Part shown: in pieces, positions 18,709-27,752 of the stretch
How positions within the stretch are numbered: position 1 is the first letter of the stretch
How the letters are laid out: each line of letters begins with the position of its first letter
From: Methylobacter sp.
GTDB lineage: Bacteria; Pseudomonadota; Gammaproteobacteria; Methylococcales; Methylomonadaceae
Direction of reading: 5' to 3'
Length of the DNA: 64,000 nucleotides
NCBI GenBank assembly: GCA_030699385.1
Contig: JAUYMY010000006.1
Coordinates: 1 to 64,000, forward strand
Notes under the pieces: model-generated
What the model saw: the letters and a program-made list of their open reading frames with translations, nothing else
Databases searched by the model: none
What the model was told of the DNA's origin: nothing
Position numbers and translations under genes: made by a program

Positions 18709-21390
18709 TTAACAAGGCATAGCCGCTGTTTTACGTGCGTAATACCACCAAGTAATGACTATGCACACCAAATAAAAAGCAATAAAACAATACAAGGCGG
18801 CATCCGGCGTGCCGGTCATGCTGATTGCGGTGCCGTAACTTTTGGGGATAAAAAACGCGCCGTAAGCTGCAATCGCTGAACTAAAACCCAGCACCGCCGC
18901 CGCTTCTTTGGCCGCATCCTTTCTGGCTTTGGCAATCACTTCATCGCCCTGCCCTTTTACCTCGCATAAACGCTCGGTCATAAAGATAACTGGAATCATG
19001 CGAAAAGTGGAACCGTTGCCGATGCCGGTGGTGATAAATAACAGCATGAACATCGCCAGAAAGCCCCAGAAATCGCCTGCATTGTCCGCCGAAGGCATAA
19101 AATGCAACACACCGAATACAGCGGCTATCATGATGACGAAATTCCACAGCGTGACTCTGGCGCCGCCCAATTTATCGGCCAACCAACCGCCGACCGGTCT
19201 GATTAATGCGCCAACCAGTGGCCCCAAAAAGGCGTATTCGGTTGGATTAACATCGGGAAACAGGATTTTAATCAGCATCGGAAAACCCGCTGCGTAACCG
19301 ATAAACGAACCAAAAGTGCCGGTGTAAAGCCAGCACATCAGCCAGTTATGTTTGCGTTTGAAAATGATAGCTTGCTCTTTAAACGACGCTTTAGCCGAAG
19401 CAATATCATTCATGCCGAACCACGCCGCGATGCTGGTGACGATGATAAACGGCACCCAAATAAAACCGGCATTTTGCAGCCAAATGGATTTAGTCACCGC
19501 GCCTTTGACCCAGGTTTGCGGATCGCCGCCCAATGAACCGAACACACCGGCTGCAATCACCAAAGGCACCACAAACTGCACGGTGCTAACGCCCAAATTA
19601 CCCAAACCGGCATTCAAACCCAAGGCTGTACCTTTTTGTGATTGCGGATAAAAAAAGCTGATATTGGCCATGCTGGAGGCAAAATTGCCGCCGCCAAAAC
19701 CGCATAACAAAGCCAGCACCACCATCAACACATAAGGTGTGTCCGGATTTTGTACTGCGAAACCTATCCATAACGACGGCAATAATAACGAAGCGGTGCT
19801 AATCGTCGTCCAGCGACGGCCTCCGAAAATCGGCACCATGAAGGAATAGAAAATACGTAAGGTCGCGCCAGACAGACCCGGTAAGGCCGCCAACCAGAAC
19901 AATTCGTTGGTGGTATATTTAAAACCGATGCTGGGCAGGTTAATCACCACCACGCTCCACACCATCCACACCGCAAACGCCAGCAGCAATGCGGGGATGC
20001 TGATCCACAGATTACGAGTGGCGATACGCTTGCCGGTCTTTTCCCAAAAACCGGCCTCTTCAGGATTCCACTCGGTCAGCACCAATGGCGATGGATGGCT
20101 TAATTCTGGCAGATCTTTGGATATTTGAGTCAGCTCAGGCAAGACGCGGCGTTCCATGCGCACGATGGAAAAATGCATCCAGATCAGCGCAGTCGCCATC
20201 AATGCGAACAGTAACATAAAACAGCTGCTCCAGATGCCGGTCAAATCGTTCAACATGCCGAAAGTCAACGGCAGTAAAAAACCGCCCAGACCGCCTATCA
20301 TGCCGACCGCACCGCCGACCGCGCCGACATTATCGGGATAATAAACCGGGATATGTTTGTACACAGCAGCCTTGCCGAACGACATGAACAGACCCAGCAC
20401 CGAAATCAGCAAGATAAAGCCTGCCGGTTGAATCGCCAGACTAAAGCTAATATCGCCCTTAATGCCGTGAACGATATAATCGGTAGGCGGATAGGACAGG
20501 AAAAACGTGCAAATGGTAGCGACAATAAATGTCCAGTACATCAACAAGCGCGCACCATAGCGGTCGGATAACCAGCCGCCCAGCGCACGAAACAGACTGG
20601 CAAAAATGGAATAGGCCGCCGCCAACATGCCGGCCGACTTAATATCAAAACCGTAAGCGCCGACCAGATAGCGCGGCAGCCACAACGCCAAGGCGACAAA
20701 AGCACCGAATACGCAGAAGTAATACAACGAAAAGCGCCAGACCCGCATATCTTTCAGCGGTTCCAGCTGCTTAATAAATGATTCGGGCTTGATGCCGGAA
20801 TCGCGGCGCTGTTTAAGCATAGGCTCGTCTTCGGTCACAAACCAGAAGATAACCGCCATCAATAACAGAGCGGCCGCCCAAATCTGCGCTACCGCATGCC
20901 AGCCAAAAGCCACCATCACAAATGGCGCGACAAATTTGGTCACTGCCGCACCGACATTGCCAAGGCCAAAAATGCCTAGCGCTGTGCCTTGTTTTTCTTT
21001 GGGATACCAGCGCGACACATAAGCGATGCCGACAGCAAACGAACCGCCGGCAACACCGATGCCGAGCGCTGTCACCAAAAACATCGTATAAGTTTCAACG
21101 ATGGTCAACAAGAATGTGGCAATCGCCGCCGTCACCATCACGCACAAATAAACAATACGGCCGCCGTATTGATCGCTCCAGATGCCCAGCATCAAGCGGA
21201 TTAGCGAACCTGAAAGTATTGGCGTGCCGACCAGCAAACCGAATTCGGTTTCGCTTAAGTTCAAATCTTTCTGAATTTGCAAGCCGATGATAGAAAAAAT
21301 GGTCCATACTGCAAAACAGGTGGTGAAGGCAACGGTGCTTAACCACAGAGCCCGCGACTGTTTGCTGAGTGCGACATTATCAATAGACAT
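18709..21390 (-). CDS. narK: Fused NarK1-NarK2 nitrate/nitrite transporter
   Basis: The 893-residue protein consists of two complete MFS nitrate transporter domains. The first half (about residues 10-420) carries the nitrate signature near GIFGLGNVGAAVTKFVAPF. The second half (about 450-890) carries GLNAGLGNLGVSTVQFVVP. Each half has about 12 hydrophobic helices. In Paracoccus, a fused NarK has a nitrate/proton symporter first and a nitrate/nitrite antiporter second, and the same division is inferred here. It is the first gene of the nar operon. Confidence 0.93.
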   Translation of the reverse strand: MSIDNVALSKQSRALWLSTVAFTTCFAVWTIFSIIGLQIQKDLNLSETEFGLLVGTPILSGSLIRLMLGIWSDQYGGRIVYLCVMVTAAIATFLLTIVETYTMFLVTALGIGVAGGSFAVGIAYVSRWYPKEKQGTALGIFGLGNVGAAVTKFVAPFVMVAFGWHAVAQIWAAALLLMAVIFWFVTEDEPMLKQRRDSGIKPESFIKQLEPLKDMRVWRFSLYYFCVFGAFVALALWLPRYLVGAYGFDIKSAGMLAAAYSIFASLFRALGGWLSDRYGARLLMYWTFIVATICTFFLSYPPTDYIVHGIKGDISFSLAIQPAGFILLISVLGLFMSFGKAAVYKHIPVYYPDNVGAVGGAVGMIGGLGGFLLPLTFGMLNDLTGIWSSCFMLLFALMATALIWMHFSIVRMERRVLPELTQISKDLPELSHPSPLVLTEWNPEEAGFWEKTGKRIATRNLWISIPALLLAFAVWMVWSVVVINLPSIGFKYTTNELFWLAALPGLSGATLRIFYSFMVPIFGGRRWTTISTASLLLPSLWIGFAVQNPDTPYVLMVVLALLCGFGGGNFASSMANISFFYPQSQKGTALGLNAGLGNLGVSTVQFVVPLVIAAGVFGSLGGDPQTWVKGAVTKSIWLQNAGFIWVPFIIVTSIAAWFGMNDIASAKASFKEQAIIFKRKHNWLMCWLYTGTFGSFIGYAAGFPMLIKILFPDVNPTEYAFLGPLVGALIRPVGGWLADKLGGARVTLWNFVIMIAAVFGVLHFMPSADNAGDFWGFLAMFMLLFITTGIGNGSTFRMIPVIFMTERLCEVKGQGDEVIAKARKDAAKEAAAVLGFSSAIAAYGAFFIPKSYGTAISMTGTPDAALYCFIAFYLVCIVITWWYYARKTAAMPC

Positions 21391-21526
21391 AAAATTCTCG
21401 CTTGTGTGTTAAATAATTTGAGTTTTCACCGCGCTGCCCTGAAAACCACTATATCGCCTTTATCAAATACCGGCTTGCGCTATAATTTCAGCACTTAATA
21501 GCACGACAAGAATAGACTCCTTATCT

Positions 21527-21552
21527 AAAAGGTATATTCCAAATACAGTTTT
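21527..21552 (+). promoter_or_regulatory. Possible NsrR operator
   Basis: AAAAGGTATATT, CC, then AAATACAGTTTT form an imperfect dyad that resembles the two 11-base NsrR half-sites (AAGATGYATTT type). It lies about 33 bases before nsrR, in the nsrR-narK divergent region, as expected for autoregulation or control of narK. Weak match. Confidence 0.3.
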
Positions 21553-21584
21553 CTAATATAATTCTTTTCCCAACAGCAAGCAAT

Positions 21585-22088
21585 ATGCAAATTACCCGCT
21601 ACACCGACTACGCACTCAGGGTATTAATTTATCTGTCCATGTCACCGAATCGGCAGGCAAATATCACAGAAATCGCTGATTTCTTTAACATTTCACGCAA
21701 TCATTTGGTAAAAGTGGTGCATCAACTGGGCGGCAAGGGCTTTATTAAAACAACCCGTGGCAAAGGCGGCGGCATATCATTGCAGCACCCGCCGGAAATG
21801 ATTAGCATCGGCGAGGTGGTGCGCAGTATGGAAACACACTTTAATTGGGTTGAATGTTTTGATCCGGTACAGCAGCGTTGCCAATTACTGCCCAGTTGCG
21901 GCTTAAAGCACTTATTAGCGTGCGCCGGCAATGCCTATTTGCAAGTCCTGGACACCGCGACACTGGCCGATATGTTAGCAAACACGGCACCTTTGCAACT
22001 CGCGCCGCACGATGCTGAGATAAGCCGAATGCCAAATAAAGACGTTAAAAACAAGCCCACAAAGGCAGATACTAATAAAACAATGTAA
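21585..22088 (+). CDS. nsrR: Rrf2-family nitric-oxide-sensing repressor NsrR
   Basis: The 167-residue iron-sulfur transcription factor has a winged helix (ITEIADFFNISRNHLVKVVHQL) followed by TTRGKGGGISL. Three cysteines, Cys91, Cys99 and Cys105, match the cluster ligands of NsrR. The extended Lys-rich C-terminus (last 20 residues) is unusual. It is divergent from the nar operon, so control of nitrate respiration or of nitric oxide handling is likely. Among Rrf2 members, IscR is less likely because the cysteine spacing differs. Confidence 0.88.
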   Translation: MQITRYTDYALRVLIYLSMSPNRQANITEIADFFNISRNHLVKVVHQLGGKGFIKTTRGKGGGISLQHPPEMISIGEVVRSMETHFNWVECFDPVQQRCQLLPSCGLKHLLACAGNAYLQVLDTATLADMLANTAPLQLAPHDAEISRMPNKDVKNKPTKADTNKTM

Positions 22089-22209
22089 ATTTAATAAGTT
22101 GAAACGATAACGTTAACTTGTTTATCAAAATAACCGCACATCCACATGAAAAACAATAAATAGAACTATAATAAATTCGTTTTTCTATCTGCAAATAACA
22201 GGAGGCGTC

Positions 22210-23451
22210 ATGCCGCAACCACAAAAATCACCTTCTGGCGCGCTATCAATAGCATTGCTATCACTAGCAAGCGCGGCCAGTCCGGTATCCGCCGACACCA
22301 CTCAAACAATCGAAGATGCGCTTAAATTCGGCAATGGTGGCGCAGTGAAGATAGATACCAATTACCGTTATGAACACGCCGACCAAGACCGGGGGCCGCA
22401 AAAAACCGCCAATGCCAACACTATCCGCACGCGATTAGGCTTGCTGTCACCGGTCTTTCACGGGGTGCAAGGTTTTGTCGAATATGAAGGCACCCATGTA
22501 TTGCAATCCGATTACAACAATGGACGCGGCAATAAACCGGGCTATTCCACGGTTGCAGATCCCGGCTACAACGAGCTTAACCAAATGTGGATCAGTTATG
22601 CCGGCGTTCCCGATACCGTCATTAAAGGCGGGCGACAACGCATCAAGTTCGATGATGACCGCTTTATCGGCAATGTCGGCTGGCGGCAATTGGAAACCAC
22701 CTTCGATTCAGCATTAATCACCAACAATTCAATTAAAAATCTGGCGCTTAATGTCGGCTATATCGGTAACGTACAAACTTTTACCGCGACCTCCGAAACC
22801 GTCAACGCGCCCATAGCGAATGCGAACTATAACCTCGGCGACTACGGCAATTTAATCGGCTATGGCTATTGGCTGGATTACACCCAAAGCGAAAATTTTG
22901 AAAAATCCAGTCAAACTTACGGCTTACGTTTTATCAACAGCGCCAAGCCGAAAAAATTCTATGACCACTACAGCGTGCTGTACACCGCTGAATGGAGCTA
23001 TCAGGAAGATTACAAGCATTCGAGTAATTATCAGGCCAACCGCTTTAATCTGATGGGAGGCTTTGCCGCCTATAACGTCAGCTTTCAAGGCGCCATGGAA
23101 CAGCTTAACGGTTCAGGCAGAAACAAAACCTTCGACACGCCACTGGGCACTAACCACGCCTTCCAAGGCTGGGCTGATGTATTTCTAGCCACGCCGGTCG
23201 ATGGCATCCGTGATGTATTCGGCACCGTCAGCGCCAAATTCATGGATAACGACAGCTTGGTCTTATCAGGCATTTATCACGACTTTACCGACGATACCGG
23301 CAATGCACACTACGGCAAAGAGTGGGATTTTCAAGCGGTAAAAAAATTCGGCAAACATTATTCGCTGCTGGCTAAATATGCCAATTACGATGCCGACAGC
23401 TTTTCTACCGACACGCAAAAAGTCTGGATACAGGGCAACGTCAATTTCTAA
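22210..23451 (+). CDS. Outer-membrane porin, alginate-export-like family
   Basis: The 413-residue protein has a signal peptide ending VSA before DTTQT. The rest has the alternating pattern of an outer-membrane beta barrel and ends in an aromatic residue (VNF), as barrels do. Segments such as IKGGRQRIKFDDDRFIGNVGWRQLE resemble the alginate-export/DUF1302-like porins. AGGAGG precedes the ATG. It follows nsrR after 121 bases; a role in nitrate or nitrite passage is only a guess from position. Confidence 0.75.
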   Translation: MPQPQKSPSGALSIALLSLASAASPVSADTTQTIEDALKFGNGGAVKIDTNYRYEHADQDRGPQKTANANTIRTRLGLLSPVFHGVQGFVEYEGTHVLQSDYNNGRGNKPGYSTVADPGYNELNQMWISYAGVPDTVIKGGRQRIKFDDDRFIGNVGWRQLETTFDSALITNNSIKNLALNVGYIGNVQTFTATSETVNAPIANANYNLGDYGNLIGYGYWLDYTQSENFEKSSQTYGLRFINSAKPKKFYDHYSVLYTAEWSYQEDYKHSSNYQANRFNLMGGFAAYNVSFQGAMEQLNGSGRNKTFDTPLGTNHAFQGWADVFLATPVDGIRDVFGTVSAKFMDNDSLVLSGIYHDFTDDTGNAHYGKEWDFQAVKKFGKHYSLLAKYANYDADSFSTDTQKVWIQGNVNF

Positions 23452-23469
23452 CCCGCACCGCTTATTTAT

Positions 23470-23503
23470 AATTGCGCTAATGTCAAGAGCCATTAGCGCA
23501 ATT
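23470..23503 (+). terminator. 13-bp perfect hairpin after the porin gene
   Basis: AATTGCGCTAATG (23470-23482) pairs perfectly with CATTAGCGCAATT (23491-23503) around an 8-base loop. No T run follows, so it may be a transcript-stabilising hairpin rather than an intrinsic terminator. Confidence 0.5.
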
Positions 23504-23643
23504 CGCGACAACATCAGGCCGCAAAAGCCGTCAATCTAAATCGATAAATCAGTCTTATAGCCCATACAGCTAACCCTAAAATACCTTCGCACCCTGTTAT
23601 TTTTCAGGGTAGAATATCGAAAGTTTAAATCAAGAAAAAAATC

Positions 23644-24024
23644 ATGCCCGTGGATAACTCAGCAAAAAAAATTTTGATCGTCGATGACAGCAAAGTATCG
23701 AGAATGTTAATCCGCTCACACATTATGGCTCAGCGCCCGGACTGGATCACGTCTGAAGCTGCCTGCGGCGAAGACGCTATCGCAATGGTCGACGTCGAGC
23801 AACCTGACTTCTGCACCATGGACATCAACATGCCGGGCATCCCAGGGACTGATGCCGCCGAACAAATATTAGCCAAACACCCTTCGATAAAAATCGTTAT
23901 TTTCTCGGCAAACATTCAGGAAACACACCAGGAACGCGCACGCTCCCTGGGCACAATATTGGTATCAAAACCGGTCACAGAAAAATCAATTACCCTCGCC
24001 TTAGATTATTTTGCAAAAGCTTAA
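23644..24024 (+). CDS. CheY-like response regulator
   Basis: The 126-residue single receiver domain has the acidic pocket (VDDSK), the phospho-accepting aspartate in FCTMDINMPG, the SANIQ switch residue and the lysine in VSKPV. It has no output domain, so it must act through protein contacts. It directly abuts the CheC-like gene and then a GGDEF gene, forming one operon. Dephosphorylation by the neighbouring CheC-like protein is a reasonable inference. Confidence 0.92.
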   Translation: MPVDNSAKKILIVDDSKVSRMLIRSHIMAQRPDWITSEAACGEDAIAMVDVEQPDFCTMDINMPGIPGTDAAEQILAKHPSIKIVIFSANIQETHQERARSLGTILVSKPVTEKSITLALDYFAKA

Positions 24025-24639
24025 ATGAATAGCCTCAGCGAACTTCATCTTGATGCCTTAGCAGAAGTATTCAGCATCGGCGCAGGCCGTGCTGCATTGA
24101 GCCTGAGCGAGATTGTCGGGGACGAAGTGCGCATTTCCGTGCCCTCGGTGCAACTGATTAACGCAGAAGACATCAACGCCGCCACATTATCACTCAACAG
24201 CGGCCGGTTTGGCGCGGTCAATCAACACTTTAGCGGCCCCTTTAATGCCGAAGCCGTGCTGTTATTTACTGAAGAACAAGCCTTAAAAATCGTTAGCGAT
24301 ATGATGGGCTCGCAAATGGCGCCCGAGGAACTCGCAGAATTTGAACATGAAGCCATGTGCGAATTAGGCAACATCATCCTAAACGCCTGCTTGTCGGCAA
24401 TGGCCGACATACTCAGCTTTACCCTGGAAAGCTCACTGCCCCATTACACCGTAGCTTCAGCTGACGAGATACTGTATAAACTCCGGCAGGATAGCAACCA
24501 ACCTTATGTCATGGTGCTGCACATTGACCTTGCCATCGAAAAACGGCATACCGCCGGCAATCTGGTATTTCTGCTCAGTTCCGCCTCACTGACCAATCTG
24601 GTCTCTCATGTCGACCAATTTCTTGGCAAACTTTCATGA
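24025..24639 (+). CDS. cheC: CheC-family phosphatase
   Basis: The 204-residue protein belongs to the CheC/CheX/FliY phosphatases, which dephosphorylate CheY. The second half has an intact active-site pattern (EHEAMCELGNI, with Glu and Asn in the expected spacing). The first half (ALAEVFSIGAGRA) lacks the catalytic Asn, so only one of the two CheC sites appears functional. It starts immediately after the response regulator stop and overlaps the GGDEF gene by four bases. Confidence 0.87.
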   Translation: MNSLSELHLDALAEVFSIGAGRAALSLSEIVGDEVRISVPSVQLINAEDINAATLSLNSGRFGAVNQHFSGPFNAEAVLLFTEEQALKIVSDMMGSQMAPEELAEFEHEAMCELGNIILNACLSAMADILSFTLESSLPHYTVASADEILYKLRQDSNQPYVMVLHIDLAIEKRHTAGNLVFLLSSASLTNLVSHVDQFLGKLS

Positions 24640-25697
24640 CCGATAGCCTACTTACCCAGCCTGCTAACCTGCATACAGCCGATGTCCGCAGCACTGTAAT
24701 ACAGACGGGAACAATCGCGCCAATGCCCTCAAGCGCAAAGCATTTTGAGATAGCAGACATCTGCAACGCACTCAATATCGGTCTGTGTGTTGTTAATGCG
24801 GCGAGACAGGTATTACTCTGGAATCATTGGATCGCCAAACACAGCGGCATCGAAGAAGCCGACGCATTGAACTTGCCACTTGAACAGGTGTTTTCGGAAC
24901 CCGTATCTCCCGCCTTCCTGTCCGCACTGAAAAACTGTCTAGCGCACAAACTGCCGGTGGTTTTATCCACCGCACTGCACCGCACACCGCTGCCCTTGTA
25001 TCATAAAATCGAGCCAGACCTGCAACAAGCCCGCATGTATCAATCAATCAGCATGGCGCCGATTCGCTCACAGCACAATGAAGCCTGCTGCCTGATTCAA
25101 ATTACCGATTCCAGCAACTCGATTAAACGCGAAAAAATACTGCGCTCCCATTCGGAAATACTCAAAAAAGAAGCCACCACAGACGGCCTGACCGATATTT
25201 GCAACCGCCGGTTTTTCGACGCCCACTACGAAATAGCTGTAGCCGACGCTAAAAGACAAAAATACCCGCTATCCATTTTCATGGTCGACATCGATTTTTT
25301 TAAACCTTATAACGACCATTACGGACACATCGCCGGCGACACCGTCATCAAATTGGTCGCCAACGCATTAAAATCACAATTATCACGCGCCACCGACATC
25401 GTCGCACGTTACGGCGGCGAAGAATTCGTGCTGGTCATGCCGCATTTAGCTCAGAACATCGCCGAACAATTTGCCGAAAAACTCAGAGTTGCTGTTTTTG
25501 ACTTGGCCATACCGCATATAAAATCCCCCTTATTTCATCAAATAACCATCAGTATCGGGGTCTGCTCCGGCATTCCGGAAAATAATGACAATCTGTTAAA
25601 CAAAGCAGACACCGCGCTCTATCAAGCCAAACAAAATGGCCGCAATCAATCCATCTTGCTCTCGCTTTGCGAATCCAAAGAATATCTGGAACAATAG
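24636..25697 (+). CDS. Diguanylate cyclase with PAS-like sensor region
   Basis: The 353-residue protein synthesises cyclic di-GMP. A PAS-like region spans about residues 45-165 (GLCVVNAARQVLLWNHWI). A GGDEF domain follows at about 180-345, with the active motif GGEEF and an RATD inhibitory site five residues before it, so product inhibition is expected. It has no transmembrane helix. It overlaps the CheC gene by four bases, placing receiver, phosphatase and cyclase in one operon. Confidence 0.93.
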   Translation: MTDSLLTQPANLHTADVRSTVIQTGTIAPMPSSAKHFEIADICNALNIGLCVVNAARQVLLWNHWIAKHSGIEEADALNLPLEQVFSEPVSPAFLSALKNCLAHKLPVVLSTALHRTPLPLYHKIEPDLQQARMYQSISMAPIRSQHNEACCLIQITDSSNSIKREKILRSHSEILKKEATTDGLTDICNRRFFDAHYEIAVADAKRQKYPLSIFMVDIDFFKPYNDHYGHIAGDTVIKLVANALKSQLSRATDIVARYGGEEFVLVMPHLAQNIAEQFAEKLRVAVFDLAIPHIKSPLFHQITISIGVCSGIPENNDNLLNKADTALYQAKQNGRNQSILLSLCESKEYLEQ

Positions 25698-25787
25698 AGC
25701 AGTCCCATCCTATCTGCCCGATAAAACGCAAAACGGGCGGGGACAATAGGATGATTGAAAAACAGTTAGCCCATTCAGCCTCATCGT

Positions 25788-27263
25788 ATGAACGTAAAAC
25801 CCGCCGCTGTCGCACTGGCTATTAGCCTCGCCCTGCTCTCCCCTCTTTCGTCGCAAGCGCGTGAGCTTGATCTGGGTCTTACCAGTAAAATAGAATTGCC
25901 CGACATGGGGGATTCGACCGGCACGCTCATTACACCCGCCGAAGAAAAAGAATTTGGCGAAGCTTTTTTTCGCAGTCTGCATTCGCAAATTACCATCAAT
26001 CAAGACGCCGAAATCCAGCAATACATTCAAACTATCGGCGAAAGACTGACAACCAATAGCGATGCGCCCGGCAATCCCTTCCATTTTTTTGTCGTGCTGG
26101 ACAACAACATTAACGCGTTTGCCGGTCCCGGCGGCTATATCGGCGTCAATTCCGGCTTAATCTTAATCACCGAAGCTGAAAGCGAATTGGCCTCCGTCAT
26201 GGCGCACGAAATTGCCCACGTCACCCAGCGCCATTTATACCGCGCTTACGAAGCCGCCAACCGCTTATCGATCCCCACCGCCGCCGCAACTTTGGCCGCC
26301 ATTTTATTGGGCACACAATCACCCGCATTGGGTCAAGCGGCAATTATTGCGATTCAGGCCGGCAGCCTGCAGTTTCAAATTGATTTTACCCGCGAAAATG
26401 AAGCAGAGGCCGATCGCGTCGGTATGCAAACCTTAGCCAGTTCTCAATACGACCCGCGCAGTATGCCCACCTTTTTTGAGCGCCTACAGCAATCCACCCG
26501 CTATTATGGACAAAATACCCCCGAGTTTTTAAGAACTCACCCGGTGACCGCCTCGCGCATTTCCGACACCCGAGGCCGCGCCGAAATTTATCCTTATAAA
26601 CAATACCCGGACTCACTAGGTTACCAACTGACCAAAGCAAAACTGCGGGTACTGACCAGCACTAACACCGACGACACGCTTAAATATTTCCAGTCCCGCT
26701 CCACTCAAGGCACCACCGAACAACGCGCCATTGCCCGCTACGGTCTTGGCTTGCAGGCGCTGAATCTGCAAAAATTCGCGGAAGCGGAAAGCATTTTTCA
26801 ACAGCTGAGCCAAGAATATCCCAATCAAACGCAATACCTAAGCGCCCTTGCCCAGACCGCGCTGGATGCCAAAAATTACAATACCGCCTTGGCGCGCTAT
26901 AAAAAACTGAGCGAACAATTTCCTGACAACCAGGCCATTAAACTTGAATACATCAATGCCTTACTGAAAACCGGGAACGCCGAATCAGCGCGGAAAAACC
27001 TGTTACAACTAAAGCCAAAAACCCAGCAAAAACCGATTTATTGGCAACTGCTGGCGCAAGTGTATAGCAACTTAAATAACCCCGCCGAATCGCACCGTTA
27101 TCTTGCCGAATACTACTATGCGACCGGGCAAACAAAAGATGCCATTTTGCAAATACAACTGGCGCAGCAGGCAAAAAACCTTAGCTTCCAACTCTCATCC
27201 ATCCTCAATGAGCGCTTGAATTTCTTTATCAATGAAGAAAAAGAAGCGAGGCGCAACCAATGA
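25788..27263 (+). CDS. bepA: Periplasmic M48 metalloprotease with TPR repeats (BepA-like)
   Basis: The 491-residue secreted protease/chaperone acts in outer-membrane protein assembly. It has a signal peptide ending SQA before RELDLG and the zinc motif HEIAH in MAHEIAHVTQRH. The third ligand is in ENEAEADRVG. C-terminal TPR repeats occupy about residues 300-470 (RYGLGLQALNLQKFAEAE and following). The length matches BepA/YfgC. Confidence 0.9.
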   Translation: MNVKPAAVALAISLALLSPLSSQARELDLGLTSKIELPDMGDSTGTLITPAEEKEFGEAFFRSLHSQITINQDAEIQQYIQTIGERLTTNSDAPGNPFHFFVVLDNNINAFAGPGGYIGVNSGLILITEAESELASVMAHEIAHVTQRHLYRAYEAANRLSIPTAAATLAAILLGTQSPALGQAAIIAIQAGSLQFQIDFTRENEAEADRVGMQTLASSQYDPRSMPTFFERLQQSTRYYGQNTPEFLRTHPVTASRISDTRGRAEIYPYKQYPDSLGYQLTKAKLRVLTSTNTDDTLKYFQSRSTQGTTEQRAIARYGLGLQALNLQKFAEAESIFQQLSQEYPNQTQYLSALAQTALDAKNYNTALARYKKLSEQFPDNQAIKLEYINALLKTGNAESARKNLLQLKPKTQQKPIYWQLLAQVYSNLNNPAESHRYLAEYYYATGQTKDAILQIQLAQQAKNLSFQLSSILNERLNFFINEEKEARRNQ

Positions 27264-27442
27264 AACCTGAATACTACCTGAATAGAAAGGCACTGACTGC
27301 CTGTTATTTACTCTATTAGAATCGGCTAAAGTTCCATAACAACCTGTATTTATTGATTATTTTTTATAAACTATTTTTTAAACCGCTAATCCCTATTTTT
27401 AAATAGACAATAGACAGTCATTTGCATAAAATTCGCCCCGAC

Positions 27443-27612
27443 TTGACGGATTGAGTCCGGTTTAATAACCGACTAAGAGGGGGAATTAGTCTTTTTAGAC
27501 TAGCTGATAATAATAACAAAATAAGTGACACTGCTTGGGTCGAGTTGTAACAATAGCAACTAAACAATAATAATAACAGCACTCAACACGCCCGCTTTAT
27601 GCGGGCTTTTTA
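27443..27612 (+). ncRNA. Candidate small RNA ending in a strong terminator
   Basis: In the 489-base gap between bepA and the ZIP gene no coding frame is evident. A TTGACG box (27443-27448) stands before an AT-rich segment. Then come a short hairpin AGTCT-TTTT-AGACT near 27487, two AATAATAATAACA repeats (about 27510 and 27568), and GTTG/CAAC around 27545. The GCCCGC/GCGGGC hairpin (27590-27606) followed by five Ts ends it. The -35 to -10 spacing is poor, so the 5' end is uncertain. Confidence 0.35.
27590..27612 (+). terminator. Intrinsic terminator
   Basis: GCCCGC (27590-27595), loop TTTAT, GCGGGC (27601-27606), followed by TTTTTATT. It lies more than 320 bases after bepA with no open frame between, so it ends either a long bepA trailer or a small RNA. 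Confidence 0.8.
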
Positions 27613-27752
27613 TTGCCTAAAAAATAGGCGGCTCAAGCCTTAAATCCACGCCAGACACTAACCGCCGTATTACAAACAAACCCAAGCAATCAGGTATTTG
27701 GTTATAATGCCCCGCGCACATTCCAAATCAAAAGCCGATACGGGTAAACCTC

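Noticed and set aside
21391-21584. FNR-type site (TTGAT-n4-ATCAA) in the narK-nsrR gap
   Set aside because: Only a single ATCAA half-site is present near 21457; the other half does not match.
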